A DNA stretch of 64,000 nt from CAVRXQ01 sp963838845 (lineage in GTDB: Bacteria > Actinomycetota > Acidimicrobiia > Acidimicrobiales > Bog-793): assembly GCA_963838845.1 (NCBI GenBank), contig CAWISR010000003.1, positions 806,001 to 870,000 on the forward strand, written 5' to 3'. How positions within the stretch are numbered: position 1 is the first letter of the stretch; each line of letters opens with the position of its first letter. This document shows positions 38,348-47,268 of the stretch, piece after piece. Under the pieces are notes generated by a model. That model did not search any database, was not told where the DNA came from, and saw only the letters and a list, made by a program, of their open reading frames with translations. Position numbers and translations under genes: made by a program.

Positions 38348-39423
38348 GTTCGGTTGCCGTGCTCGGTGCAGGTGCGGGTGGGCTCTCGAGCGTCATCGAC
38401 CTCACCCACGCCGGACACGAGGTCCGGCTGTGGAACCGCAACTCCGCGACCCTCGCGCCATATAACGACGGTGTCGTGGAGCACGTCGGGGAGCTCGGAG
38501 ACGGCTCGGTCCGCGCCGCCTTGGTCACCGCCGACCTCGCCGCTGCGACCGATGGCGCCGAGGTCGCCGTCGTATGCTTGCCGGCACTCGCGCATGCGAC
38601 GGTGTTCGCCGACCTCGCAAGGATCGCATGCGCGATCCCCGTCGTGTTGAGCCCTGGGCACACGGGCGGGGCTTTGCACATGCGGAGCGTGTTCGCCGCG
38701 CGGGGATGTCCGCTCCCGCCCGTCGCCGAGCTGTCCACCCTCCCCTACATCGCGCGCAAGGAGACCGACGGCACCGTGCGCGTCAGCGGTAAGGCTCGGC
38801 AGGTGCGCTGCGGGGCGCTACCGCGCGGGGACGAGGCAGCCAAAGCAGCGGCCGAGCTATTCCCGGCAGCCGTCGAGGTCCCCGACGTCCTCGCGGCGAG
38901 CCTGTCGAATGTGAACCTCGTGCTTCATCCCCCGGGCGCGGTCCTCGCTGCCGCCTGGGTGGAGGCCACCGGAGGCGAATTCACCTTCTACTTCGACGCG
39001 ATGACCCCAGGTGTCGCCCGGGTGATCGACGGCCTCGACAGCGAGAGGCGAGCGGTCGCCGCACGCTTTGGCCACGAGCTTCCCACTCTTATCGAGGAGA
39101 TGGCGCTCGTCGGCACCGCCCCGGCGAACCTCGCCGCCGCGGGCGAGACATTGGCGGCGATCCGCGCCGGCGAGGCGAACCGGACGATCAAGGCCCCAGG
39201 CTCGCTCCGCCACCGCTACTACTTGGAGGATTTCCCGTTCGCCCTCCTGCCGTTTCTCGCCTTCGCGACCGTCGCCGGCGTCGAGGCTTCCCTGGCGCGG
39301 GCGCTGCTTGAGGTGGCGAGCGCGCTCGTCGGACCCGGCCTGCTCGTCGGCGGACTCGACGCCTCTGCGCTCGGGATCGCCGCTCTCGACACCGACGGGC
39401 TGCTCAGGCTGGTGCGAGGGTGA
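38344..39423 (+). CDS. NAD/NADP octopine/nopaline dehydrogenase family protein
   Basis: The 359-residue protein begins with a Rossmann fold (VAVLGAGAGGLSSVIDLTHAG). It carries the C-terminal octopine-dehydrogenase-type helical domain with SNVNLVLHPPGAVL, whose Asn/His pair resembles the family's catalytic region. Relatives make or split opines (imines between amino and 2-oxo acids); in a catabolic cluster an oxidative direction is plausible. ATGA overlap with the enolase-family gene and a four-base overlap with the next gene show tight coupling. Confidence 0.85.
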   Translation: MSSVAVLGAGAGGLSSVIDLTHAGHEVRLWNRNSATLAPYNDGVVEHVGELGDGSVRAALVTADLAAATDGAEVAVVCLPALAHATVFADLARIACAIPVVLSPGHTGGALHMRSVFAARGCPLPPVAELSTLPYIARKETDGTVRVSGKARQVRCGALPRGDEAAKAAAELFPAAVEVPDVLAASLSNVNLVLHPPGAVLAAAWVEATGGEFTFYFDAMTPGVARVIDGLDSERRAVAARFGHELPTLIEEMALVGTAPANLAAAGETLAAIRAGEANRTIKAPGSLRHRYYLEDFPFALLPFLAFATVAGVEASLARALLEVASALVGPGLLVGGLDASALGIAALDTDGLLRLVRG

Positions 39424-40338
39424 ACTTCCACGAGGTCGACCTCACCGGGCGCGTGGTGGCGGTTGTCGGCGGCGACGCGCGCGAACAAGAGATCGCCCGG
39501 CTCGCGACGAAGGCAGGTGCCACCGTGCGCGCCTACGGCTTCGTGTGGCCCGATCGTGAGATCACCGGTGCGGTGGCTTGCGCCTCGCCACACGACGCCC
39601 TCGAAGGCGCCGACTACGCGCTGTTCCCGATTCCCGGCATCGCCACCGACGGCAGCCTCTACGCGCCGGACGCACCCGAGCCGATCGTCCCCGGCGCGGA
39701 CTTGCTCCGGTGCCTCGCGCCGTCGGCCGCGATCGTCCTCGGTCGAGCGGACGACCGCCTGCGCGAGGCGGCGAAGAGCACCGGCGTAACCCTCTACGAG
39801 TACGAGGACGACACGGAGCTGATGCTCATGCGCGCTCCCGCCATCGCTGAGGGGGTGATTGCCCTCGCCATCTTGAACACCGACACCACGATCCATTCAG
39901 CCCCGGTTGGGGTCGTCGGCTTCGGGAACATCGGCGGCACGCTCGCCCGAACGCTCGTGGACCTTCGTGCCTCGGTGCACGTCTTCGCCCGCAACCCGGT
40001 CCAGCGCGGCAGGCGCCTACGCGGCGGGCTGCGAGCCCCATTCGCTCGAAGCCCTGGGAGTGCTCGCCCCGGATCTGGCGATGTTGTTCTCGACCGTGCC
40101 TGCGAGGGTGGTCGAGAGACCGGTGCTTGAGAGGATGCCGCGAGGATCGCTAGTGATGGACATCGCGGCTCCGCCCGGTGGCGTCGATCTCGCTGCGGCG
40201 AAGGAGCTCGGCCAACGCGCGCTGTGGGCCAGGGGCATGGGCAAGAGCGCGCCTGTCACGGTGGGCCGCAGCCAGTGGATCGGTATCGAACGGCGCTTCA
40301 TCGAGCACGAGAGGAAGAAGCGTGACGACGAAAGCTGA
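39420..40338 (+). CDS. Dipicolinate synthase subunit A-like protein, frame broken near 40001-40012
   Basis: The first frame gives VVAVVGGDAREQEIARLATK, LGRADDRLREA, YEYEDDTELMLMRAPAIAEG and VGVVGFGNIGGTLARTLVDL. The second frame continues GAYAAGCEPHSLEALG, LFSTVPARVVERPVLERM and IDIAAPPGGVDL-type sequence (actual MDIAAPPGGVDLAAAKELG). Together they match DpaA/SpoVFA, the NAD(P)-binding subunit that helps make dipicolinate. No DpaB is present and nothing else suggests sporulation, so another pyridine, dihydropyridine or imino acid substrate is likely. The break is one extra or two missing bases in GCGCGG. Confidence 0.78.
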
Positions 40339-41686
40339 CCTTGTGCTGCACTCCGGGCGGGTCGTCACCCATGCAGGCGAGTTCGAAGGTGGTGTCGCCA
40401 TCTCTGACAAGAGGATCGTCGCCGTCGGATCGCGCGACGCGCTACCCGACGCTGTACGTGTCATCGACCTCGAGGGGCGGGTGCTCATGCCCGGCGTCGT
40501 CGACCCCCACTGCCACCTGGGGGTGGACTACGACTACGACGACGACATGCGCACGGAGACCGCGGCCGCGGCAGTGGGAGGCGTGACGACCATCCTCCTC
40601 TTCGTCCGCAACCCCAAGGGCTCCTACATCCCCTTCTACAAGGAGCGGCGGGCCAGAGGCGAGGAGCAGGCCTGCATCGACTTCGGCTTCCACTTCGGCA
40701 TCCAGCGCGAGGACCACATCCCCGAAATCCCGCAGGTCGCCGCGGAGACCGGGGTGCAGTCGTTCAAGTGCCACATGGGATACGAACCGGGCAACCCGAT
40801 CGGCATAGTCTCGTCGTCCGACGCGTGGGTCTTCGGCGCGATGCGCGAGGCCGCCAAGCTTCCCCATGGTGTGGTCTCCGTTCACTGCGAGAACACTGAC
40901 CTCGCGTACATGCTCAAGAAAGAGGTGATGGCCACCGGCCGCCAGGATCTTGCCGCATACAGCGAGTCGCGCCCCGCCTTCGTCGAGGAGGAGGCGATCA
41001 GCCGGATCATCCGCCTCGCCGAGGTGAGCGGCTGCCCCTTGTACATCGTGCACACGAGCGTCGGCGCCGGCCCCGAGTTGGCTGCGCAGGCGCGCGCTCG
41101 GGGAGTGGACGTGATGATGGAGACCTGCCCGCATTACCTCACCCGCACCGCCTACGACCCGGATCTCGACGCCCGGGCGAAGATCTCACCGCCGCTTCGC
41201 GACCGCGACAATCTCGAGGGCCTCTGGAGGGGAGTGCTAGACGGGTCGATCGACACACTCGGCACCGACCACGTTCCGTTTCAGAAGACCGGTGGCGACG
41301 TCTGGTCCGAGAAGCCGGGCGTGGTCTCCTTCGCCTGGGAGTTGGCGCTCATGCTGCACTTCGGGGTCCACGAACGGGGGATGTCGCTCTCCCACCTCGC
41401 CCGGCTCAATTCCTACAACCCAGCCCGCCGGTTCGGCCTTCTCCCACAAAAGGGGGTGATCGCCATCGGCGCAGATGCCGATCTAGTCGTGGTCGACCTC
41501 GAAGAGGAGCGAACGGTCGAGCACTTGGGCAAGGGCACCTGCCTCTACGAAGGCTGGAGGCTGCGCGGCTGGCCGGTGCTCACGATCTCGCGCGGGACGG
41601 TCCTTGCCGAGGACGGCCGCGTCGATCCTTCCGCGTACGGCCAGGGCCGCTGCGTGACTGTCCCCGCGTCGGAGCGGGGCAGGTAG
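40322..41686 (+). CDS. Dihydropyrimidinase/allantoinase-like cyclic amidohydrolase
   Basis: The 454-residue enzyme belongs to the hydantoinase/dihydroorotase group, which opens cyclic amides. H63 and H65 lie in DPHCHLG, the carboxylated-lysine candidate K149 in SFKCHMGY, H188 in SVHCEN, H244 in IVHTS and D316 in LGTDHVPF. GTG 40322 overlaps the preceding gene's tail by 17 bp. Hydantoin, dihydropyrimidine and allantoin are all possible substrates. It is the strongest pointer to a cyclic ureide or imide intermediate in the pathway. Confidence 0.9.
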   Translation: MTTKADLVLHSGRVVTHAGEFEGGVAISDKRIVAVGSRDALPDAVRVIDLEGRVLMPGVVDPHCHLGVDYDYDDDMRTETAAAAVGGVTTILLFVRNPKGSYIPFYKERRARGEEQACIDFGFHFGIQREDHIPEIPQVAAETGVQSFKCHMGYEPGNPIGIVSSSDAWVFGAMREAAKLPHGVVSVHCENTDLAYMLKKEVMATGRQDLAAYSESRPAFVEEEAISRIIRLAEVSGCPLYIVHTSVGAGPELAAQARARGVDVMMETCPHYLTRTAYDPDLDARAKISPPLRDRDNLEGLWRGVLDGSIDTLGTDHVPFQKTGGDVWSEKPGVVSFAWELALMLHFGVHERGMSLSHLARLNSYNPARRFGLLPQKGVIAIGADADLVVVDLEEERTVEHLGKGTCLYEGWRLRGWPVLTISRGTVLAEDGRVDPSAYGQGRCVTVPASERGR

Positions 41687-41692
41687 CAGTCG

Positions 41693-42520
41693 ATGCTCAG
41701 ATCCGTCTCCATCGAGCTCATGTGGTCCGACAGGCCCTATCCTGAGCGCGCCACCGCAGCGGCAAAGGCCGGCTTCGACCTCGTCGACTTGTGGGACTCT
41801 CGCACGAGCGACGTCGAGGGGGTGGCCGTTGCCTGCCGAGCCGGGGGCATAGCGATCAATGGCTTTTTCGGTAACCGTGATCATTCACTGTGTGACCCGG
41901 CGGAGCGCCGCGAGGTGCGCGACGAGATCGGCCGGTCTCTCGACACGGCGCTGAAGGTGGGAGCCCGTCAGCTGCACGTCTTCTCCAACGCGATCCGCCC
42001 AGGGGGGATCGTGGTGCCCTCGCCGGCGATTCCGCCCCAGTCTCTCCACGACAGCTGCGTCGCGGCGTTGCTCGGCGCGCTCGATCTCGTGCGCGGCACG
42101 GGGATAACGCTTGTGCTCGAGCACCTCAACACGGTGTTCCTGCCCGGATACTTCTGGGGCAGTGCGGAGGTCCCGGCACTGACGGCCCAGCAGGTCGACG
42201 TACCCGAAATCGGGCTCGTCGTCGACGCCTTCCACCAGCAGTTGAGCGGTGGCAGGCTCACGGACCACCTGGTAGCGGCGCTCCCCCGGCTCGCGCGCTT
42301 CGACGTTGCCGAGGTACCGGGCCGACACGAGCCGGGAGCAGGCGAGATCGACTTCGTGTATTTGCGCGATGTGCTCGACCACAACGGCTGGGACGGGACG
42401 GTGAGCTTTGAAACCGTCCCGAGCGACGGGTCCCCCGACACCGCGGTGAGGGCGATCGACGCGGTGTTCCCGAAGGAGTGGTGCCGGAAGCCTCGCTCCG
42501 CCAGCGTGGGTGGTCGGTGA
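41693..42520 (+). CDS. Hydroxypyruvate-isomerase-like TIM barrel protein
   Basis: The 275-residue protein belongs to the sugar phosphate isomerase/epimerase (xylose-isomerase-like) superfamily. Metal and active-site pieces are LVLEHLN, VDAFHQQLSGG, VAEVPGRHEPGAGEIDF and TVSFETVP. AEVPGRHEPG-EI is characteristic of hydroxypyruvate isomerase (Hyi). E. coli hyi lies in the allantoin/glyoxylate cluster, so this supports a C2-C3 end product route here by analogy. ATG 41693 follows the previous stop by 6 bp. Confidence 0.87.
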   Translation: MLRSVSIELMWSDRPYPERATAAAKAGFDLVDLWDSRTSDVEGVAVACRAGGIAINGFFGNRDHSLCDPAERREVRDEIGRSLDTALKVGARQLHVFSNAIRPGGIVVPSPAIPPQSLHDSCVAALLGALDLVRGTGITLVLEHLNTVFLPGYFWGSAEVPALTAQQVDVPEIGLVVDAFHQQLSGGRLTDHLVAALPRLARFDVAEVPGRHEPGAGEIDFVYLRDVLDHNGWDGTVSFETVPSDGSPDTAVRAIDAVFPKEWCRKPRSASVGGR

Positions 42521-43263
42521 GAATGGGTCTTTTGGACGGCAAGGTGGCGATCATCACCGGTGGCGGGTCAAAACGCGGCCAGGGCGCGGCCGAGGCGCGC
42601 ATGTTCGCCGGGGAGGGTGCGGCCGCCGTGGTGATCGCGGATCTCCCCGAGTCCGAAGGGAGGTCGGTGGCGGAGGAGATCGGCGCTGTCGCCTGCTTCG
42701 CTCCGCTCGACGTGACCGACGCGGCCTCGTGGACCTCGCTCGCGGAAGTGGTGCGCGCCGAGCACGGGCGCGTCGACGTGCTGGTCAACAACGCGGGGGT
42801 CTGGCTGGCGAAGGGCCTGATGGAGACGTCGCCCGAGGAGTACCGCCGGGTCGTCGAGGTGAACCAAACCGGGGTGTTCCTCGGCATGTGGGCCGTAGCC
42901 GGTCTCATGCGCGAGGCGCGCTCGGGCTCGATCGTGAACATCAGCTCCAACGCGGGTCTGCGCGGGGGCGGGATGCCGCACGCCTACGCCGCCAGCAAGT
43001 GGGCCGTCCGGGGCATGAGCCGCGCGGCCGCCTGGGAGCTCGCCCCCTACGGCGTGCGGGTCAACGTCGTGTGTCCCGGGTTTATCGACACTCCCATGAT
43101 CGAAGGGGGCAAAGAGGTGCTCGAACAGCTCGCCGCCGTCTCCCCTTCCGGACGGGTCGGAACGCCCGACGAAGTGGGCAGGCTGGTGGCGTTCCTCGCC
43201 AGCGACGCGAGCAGCTACATATCGGGCGCGGAGGTCGCGATCGACGGCGCGTTTACCGCATGA
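42517..43263 (+). CDS. SDR family oxidoreductase
   Basis: The 248-residue classical SDR shows TGGGSKRGQGAAEA (cofactor), VLVNNAGVW, Ser in NISSNAGLRG, YAASK and VAIDGAFTA. GTG 42517 overlaps the previous stop; ATG 42523 is an alternative. It is the last gene before an 178-bp gap that contains operator site C and the promoter of the ABC transporter. It may act on the same alcohol/ketone series as the SDRs at 26517 and 35151. Confidence 0.9.
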   Translation: MRMGLLDGKVAIITGGGSKRGQGAAEARMFAGEGAAAVVIADLPESEGRSVAEEIGAVACFAPLDVTDAASWTSLAEVVRAEHGRVDVLVNNAGVWLAKGLMETSPEEYRRVVEVNQTGVFLGMWAVAGLMREARSGSIVNISSNAGLRGGGMPHAYAASKWAVRGMSRAAAWELAPYGVRVNVVCPGFIDTPMIEGGKEVLEQLAAVSPSGRVGTPDEVGRLVAFLASDASSYISGAEVAIDGAFTA

Positions 43264-43348
43264 CCGCGTTGACGCGATCAGCTCTGACAGGTCGCCCCGG
43301 AAGGGGACTTCGAGCTGCGCCGGGGTTGACTGGTCAGGAGCTAGCTCT

Positions 43349-43371
43349 TACGATATCTGTCATATTACCAG
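43349..43371 (+). promoter_or_regulatory. Candidate island operator, site C
   Basis: The 23-bp site starts TACGATATC and ends TATTACCAG, nearly the same as site B. It lies 70 bp before the ABC ATPase start. An additional inverted pair, GGTCAG at 43332 and CTGACC at 43372, flanks it. Confidence 0.55.
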
Positions 43372-43441
43372 CTGACCCGTGGGCAGCGTGGGGGGAGCAA
43401 CGGCGACGTCTGCCCGGACACAGGGGGATGTGGTCGCACCC

Positions 43442-44278
43442 ATGGCTGACGAGCTAGCTGACGGATCCAGGCTGGCGACACGCGTGAAGCGCGAGACGAG
43501 CAATCCCGTTGATCTTGACGGCTCGTGGGCAGGCGGCACTGAAGCGGCGAAGCGGCTCGTGTTCGACAACGTCTCACACACCTTCCCGGACGGCACCGAA
43601 GTCCTGCGCCACGTCTCGCTGACCGTGCATGAAGGTGAGTTTGTCGCGGTGATCGGTCCGTCGGGCTGTGGCAAGTCGACCCTGCTCCGGCTGGCGTCGG
43701 GCTTGCTGCGGCCGACAGCTGGGCGTATCGAGTGCGACCGCGCCGACATCGGCTTCGTCTTCCAGGAGCCGACGCTGCTGCCTTTCAGGACGGCGCTCTC
43801 GAACGTGGAGCTGTTCGGGGAGCTCAATCGAATCCGCAAACCCGAACGCCGCCAGATGGCGCTCGAAGCCCTGGCGCGGGTTGGACTCGAGGGTTTCGAG
43901 GACAAGTATCCGAAGGCGCTCTCGGGCGGGATGAAGATGCGCGCCTCGCTTGCGCGATCGCTCATCCTGCATCCGACCCTCTTCCTCTTCGACGAACCGT
44001 TCGCCGCCGTCGACGAGATCACCCGACAGCGTCTCAACGACGACCTGGCTCGGCTGTTCTCACGCGAGCGGTTCGCAGCGACGTTCATCACGCACTCGGT
44101 AGCTGAGGCGTGCTACCTGGCGGGTCGTGTCGTGGTGATGTCGCGCCGCCCGGCGCGGATTCTGGCCGAGGTCGAGATTCCCTTCGCCTTCCCGAGGAGC
44201 GAAGATCTCCGCTTCGATCCGGCGTTCAGCGACTGTGCACGCGAGGTATCCGCGCGCCTTCGCGAGTCGGGGGCCTGA
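43442..44278 (+). CDS. ABC transporter ATPase, NitT/TauT type
   Basis: The 278-residue ATPase energises import by the permease encoded next. Walker A is GPSGCGKST (72-80), the Q-loop is FVFQEP, the signature is LSGGM (160-164), Walker B is LFLFDEP (180-186) and the switch His is ITHSVAEA. Similarity is to SsuB/TauB/NrtD-like ATPases. ATG 43442 is preferred; a GTG at 43379 would place the start 8 bp after the operator and add 21 poor residues. Confidence 0.9.
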   Translation: MADELADGSRLATRVKRETSNPVDLDGSWAGGTEAAKRLVFDNVSHTFPDGTEVLRHVSLTVHEGEFVAVIGPSGCGKSTLLRLASGLLRPTAGRIECDRADIGFVFQEPTLLPFRTALSNVELFGELNRIRKPERRQMALEALARVGLEGFEDKYPKALSGGMKMRASLARSLILHPTLFLFDEPFAAVDEITRQRLNDDLARLFSRERFAATFITHSVAEACYLAGRVVVMSRRPARILAEVEIPFAFPRSEDLRFDPAFSDCAREVSARLRESGA

Positions 44279-44280
44279 GA

Positions 44281-45213
44281 ATGCCGGCTGACCAGGCCCG
44301 TTCGGACCGCGAACCCGGGGCACCGGGGGAGTTCCGCGCGACGGAGAACCCCCTCGTGATGACCCTCGAGGCTGCGGCGGGGCTCTCCCCGGAGTGGGCG
44401 GAAGAAGAGCGCGCTTTCCCCGCGCCCCGGCCTTCTCGTCTGCGGCGCGTTGTGCGCATCGCCGTCGGGCCAATTGCCGTGCTCGGGGTCGTCATCGGCA
44501 TCTGGTACATCGTCTCCTACGCGGTGCTGAGCCCCGACAGGCGGTTCTTGCTCCCGCCGCTTCAAACCGTGTTCAATACCGCCTTCTTCCACCACGCTAA
44601 TTTCGTCGTGCTCGTCGACGCTCTCGGCGTCACGACCGAGGTCGCGATGATCGGTCTGGCAATCGCGATCGCGATCGGCGTGCTCATCGCGATCGTCATG
44701 AGTGAGGCGAAGACCCTCGAACGCGGGTTCTACCCCTATCTCGTGGTTCTGCAGACGATTCCGATCCTCGCATTGGTGCCGCTGATCGGTTTCTGGATCG
44801 GGTTCGGGCTGTCGGCAAGGATCGTGGTCTGCATCCTCATATCGCTGTTCCCGATCATCGCCAACACCTTGTTCGGACTGCAGAGTTACTCGGAGTCCTA
44901 CCGCGAGCTGTTCGACCTACACCGCGCGGGCAGGCTGACCAAGCTCGTCAAGCTCAAGCTGCCGATGGCGCTTCCGGCGATGTTTGCCGGATTCCGCATC
45001 TCGGCGGGGCTGAGCGTCATCGGAGAGATCGTGGGCGGTTACTTCTTCCAGCGCGGCTCTCAGGACATCGGAGCGCTACTCGACGAGTTCACCGCAACCA
45101 TCAACGGACCCATGCTCATCGGGGCCATCATCCTCGCCTCGGTACTCGGGGTGTCGGTGTTCTTGGTGTTCGGAGGGGTCAGCGCCCTCGTCGTGGGCCG
45201 CTGGAAGGAATAG
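44281..45213 (+). CDS. ABC transporter permease, NitT/TauT type
   Basis: The 310-residue membrane protein has an N-terminal cytoplasmic stretch of about 60 residues. About six hydrophobic segments follow (IAVGPIAVLGVVIGIWYIVS; EVAMIGLAIAIAIGVLIAIV; and others). The coupling-helix-like region is ESYRELFDLHRAGRLTKLVK-LKLPMALP, equivalent to the EAA loop. The family imports nitrate, taurine, sulfonates or pyrimidine-like compounds. The start is 2 bp after the ATPase stop. Confidence 0.9.
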   Translation: MPADQARSDREPGAPGEFRATENPLVMTLEAAAGLSPEWAEEERAFPAPRPSRLRRVVRIAVGPIAVLGVVIGIWYIVSYAVLSPDRRFLLPPLQTVFNTAFFHHANFVVLVDALGVTTEVAMIGLAIAIAIGVLIAIVMSEAKTLERGFYPYLVVLQTIPILALVPLIGFWIGFGLSARIVVCILISLFPIIANTLFGLQSYSESYRELFDLHRAGRLTKLVKLKLPMALPAMFAGFRISAGLSVIGEIVGGYFFQRGSQDIGALLDEFTATINGPMLIGAIILASVLGVSVFLVFGGVSALVVGRWKE

Positions 45214-45283
45214 CGATTCGACGATTGCCGGATGGGAGATCGCAGGAATCCAAGTCAAAGCGTCAATGTCACAAGGAGGGACT

Positions 45284-46546
45284 GTGAACTTAAGACCAAG
45301 CAGAGGCGATGCGTTTCTAATAGGGAGAAGCATTTGGAGGCGATTCGGAATCACGGCAGCCGTCCTCCTGGCCGGTGCCACGACGGTGGCGCTCAGCAGT
45401 TCGAGCCCCTCGGCGGCGACGTCGAGGCACGCGCCCTCGGTTGCCGGCACCTCGCTGGCGAGCGTCTGTCCGAACCCGGTCAGGATTCTCACGGACTGGA
45501 CGCCAGAGGCGGAGCAGGGCGCCTACTGGGAGCTGGCTGCCAGCGGCGGCACGTTCAACGCGTCGGCCAAGACCTACACGGCTCCCCTCGTCGACCCGTT
45601 CACGGGTAAGAAGACCAACGTGCACGTCGAGCTCATCATCGGAGGCCCTGCGGTCGGCTTCCTGGCCACTCCCGAGCTGCTCCACACCCACCCTAACTAC
45701 CTGATGGGAGCGGACGACGTCGACACGGCGATCGCCGACGCGACCACGATTCCGGTCGTCGGGATCGTCGCGCCGTTCCTCAACTCGCTTCACATCCTGT
45801 TCTGGAACCCGGCCAAGTACCACTTCACGGGCTTCAGTGCCATCAAGAACAGCGGCGTCACAGTGCTGTACTTCAAGGGCACCGAGTTCATCGAGTACAT
45901 GGCAGGGGCGGGCATCATCTCCGAGTCCCAGCTCGACGGCAGCTACACGGGCAGCCCAGCTCGCTTCGTCGCTGGCGGCGGGACGATCGTCCCACAGGGC
46001 TTCGCGACCGCCGAGCCTTTCATTTACACGCACGAGACACCTCAGTGGGACAAGACGATCGCCTACGAGCTGACCTCGAACACCGGGTACAACCCTTACT
46101 CGGAGATGGGCGAGACCACTCCCCAGAACCTCAAGAAGTACTCGTCGTGCTTCGCCAAGCTCGTGCCGATGATCCAGGAGGCTCAGATCGTGTACCTTGA
46201 GCGCCCAGCGCGCATCAACGTCCTCCTAGCACAGCTCAACACGGACATCGGAGAGATCGGCGGCGAATACAACCTGGCCGTGGCGCACTACGCCGTCAAG
46301 ACGCTTCTGGCCGACAAGATCGTGGCACAGCCAGCGTCGGGTGCGTTTGGAAGCTTTGACATCTCGCGCGTAAACCACCTCATCTCTCAGCTCAGGCCCG
46401 TGCTTGACAAGGCCGGACAGCCACTTCCGGCCGGCTACTCCGCTGGCCTTGTGGTGACCAACAAGTTCATCGACAAGTCCATCAAGTTCACCTCGTACCA
46501 CGGTCCGTACAACAACACGAAGGGCGTAATCACGGTCCAGCCGTAG
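45284..46546 (+). CDS. ABC transporter substrate-binding protein (NMT1/THI5-like)
   Basis: GTG 45284 has AAGGAGGG just upstream; an ATG at 45266 lies before that site. The 420-residue product has an export signal with a basic start and hydrophobic core (FGITAAVLLAGATTVALSSS) but no lipobox Cys. PVRILTDWTPEAEQGAYWEL is typical of NMT1/THI5 and SsuA-type binding proteins, whose relatives bind pyrimidines, nitriles or sulfonates. The protein captures the presumed island substrate outside the membrane. A strong hairpin follows 20 bp after the stop. Confidence 0.88.
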   Translation: MNLRPSRGDAFLIGRSIWRRFGITAAVLLAGATTVALSSSSPSAATSRHAPSVAGTSLASVCPNPVRILTDWTPEAEQGAYWELAASGGTFNASAKTYTAPLVDPFTGKKTNVHVELIIGGPAVGFLATPELLHTHPNYLMGADDVDTAIADATTIPVVGIVAPFLNSLHILFWNPAKYHFTGFSAIKNSGVTVLYFKGTEFIEYMAGAGIISESQLDGSYTGSPARFVAGGGTIVPQGFATAEPFIYTHETPQWDKTIAYELTSNTGYNPYSEMGETTPQNLKKYSSCFAKLVPMIQEAQIVYLERPARINVLLAQLNTDIGEIGGEYNLAVAHYAVKTLLADKIVAQPASGAFGSFDISRVNHLISQLRPVLDKAGQPLPAGYSAGLVVTNKFIDKSIKFTSYHGPYNNTKGVITVQP

Positions 46547-46565
46547 ACGCGAGCGCTCGTCCGAA

Positions 46566-46607
46566 GGGTTAGCGAGAGCGGGTCTGTAGACGCGTTCTCG
46601 CTAACCC
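46566..46607 (+). terminator. Strong stem-loop after the ABC operon
   Basis: The arms GGGTTAGCGAGA and TCTCGCTAACCC pair perfectly over 12 bp. The loop can pair further (GCG with CGC, TCT with AGA). There is no T run, as is common for terminators in high-GC actinobacteria. Confidence 0.75.
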
Positions 46608-46974
46608 GTCGCCGTGGGGAGGGTCCACGCGAACGTGTCCCGAAGGTCGTTGCTGGACGCGCTGGATCTCGCGAAAGACTCTGAGCGATTATGTGCAGTC
46701 GTAGTCAGCCGTACTCGATGATCCGCCGAGCGCTCGGGCTTCCGCGGACGTTGCCGACAGCTCCGTCGATCGGCGCCAGATTCGCTTGTCCTCCGACGAA
46801 ATCGCATTGACTTCCCGGAGTCCTGTCCCCTCGCAAGAAGAGAATCCAAATTGGGTCCGAGCGGCCCGAACGGGGCGCTCACGCCGATGAAACCCTCCCA
46901 CCGTCGCGGCAGCCTATGCGCCGGGGCAAACCTTCTCGATGGGCGCGGCAAAATCATGAAAAGAGTCACGCGCC
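46608..46974. other. Gene-free stretch after the ABC operon
   Basis: I see no supportable gene, repeat or RNA in these 367 bp. Open frames on both strands lack motifs and plausible starts. It is probably decayed island DNA leading into the SDR fragment. Confidence 0.5.
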
Positions 46975-47196
46975 TTGTCGACCGCAATGCAACAGCGGGA
47001 GCTCGAATGGGAGGAGGCGCAACTGCGCGGCACGACCGTGGATGCGGTTCGACGCCTGTATCTCGCTGATACACCGCTGCGCCGGCTCGAGGAGCCCGAG
47101 GATGTCGCCCGGGTCGTTGCGTTTCTTTCGAGCGACGACGCGTCATTCGTCACCGGTGAATCGATCGCCGTCAACGGCGGCGCCTTCATGGACTGA
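46975..47196 (+). pseudogene. C-terminal fragment of an SDR oxidoreductase
   Basis: The 73-residue frame ends TPLRRLEEPEDVARVVAFLS, SDDASFVTGESIAVNGGAFM and D, the last third of a classical SDR. The cofactor and catalytic parts (TGxxxGIG, YxxxK) are absent. It lies 70 bp before the right-hand repeat and is probably a gene cut by insertion or deletion at the island edge. Confidence 0.75.
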
Positions 47197-47268
47197 GCGA
47201 CCGTCTCGATATGCGCCGAATCTGTCACGTCGAGAAACGACGGCGCTCGACGGATCCGAGTGTGCGCG

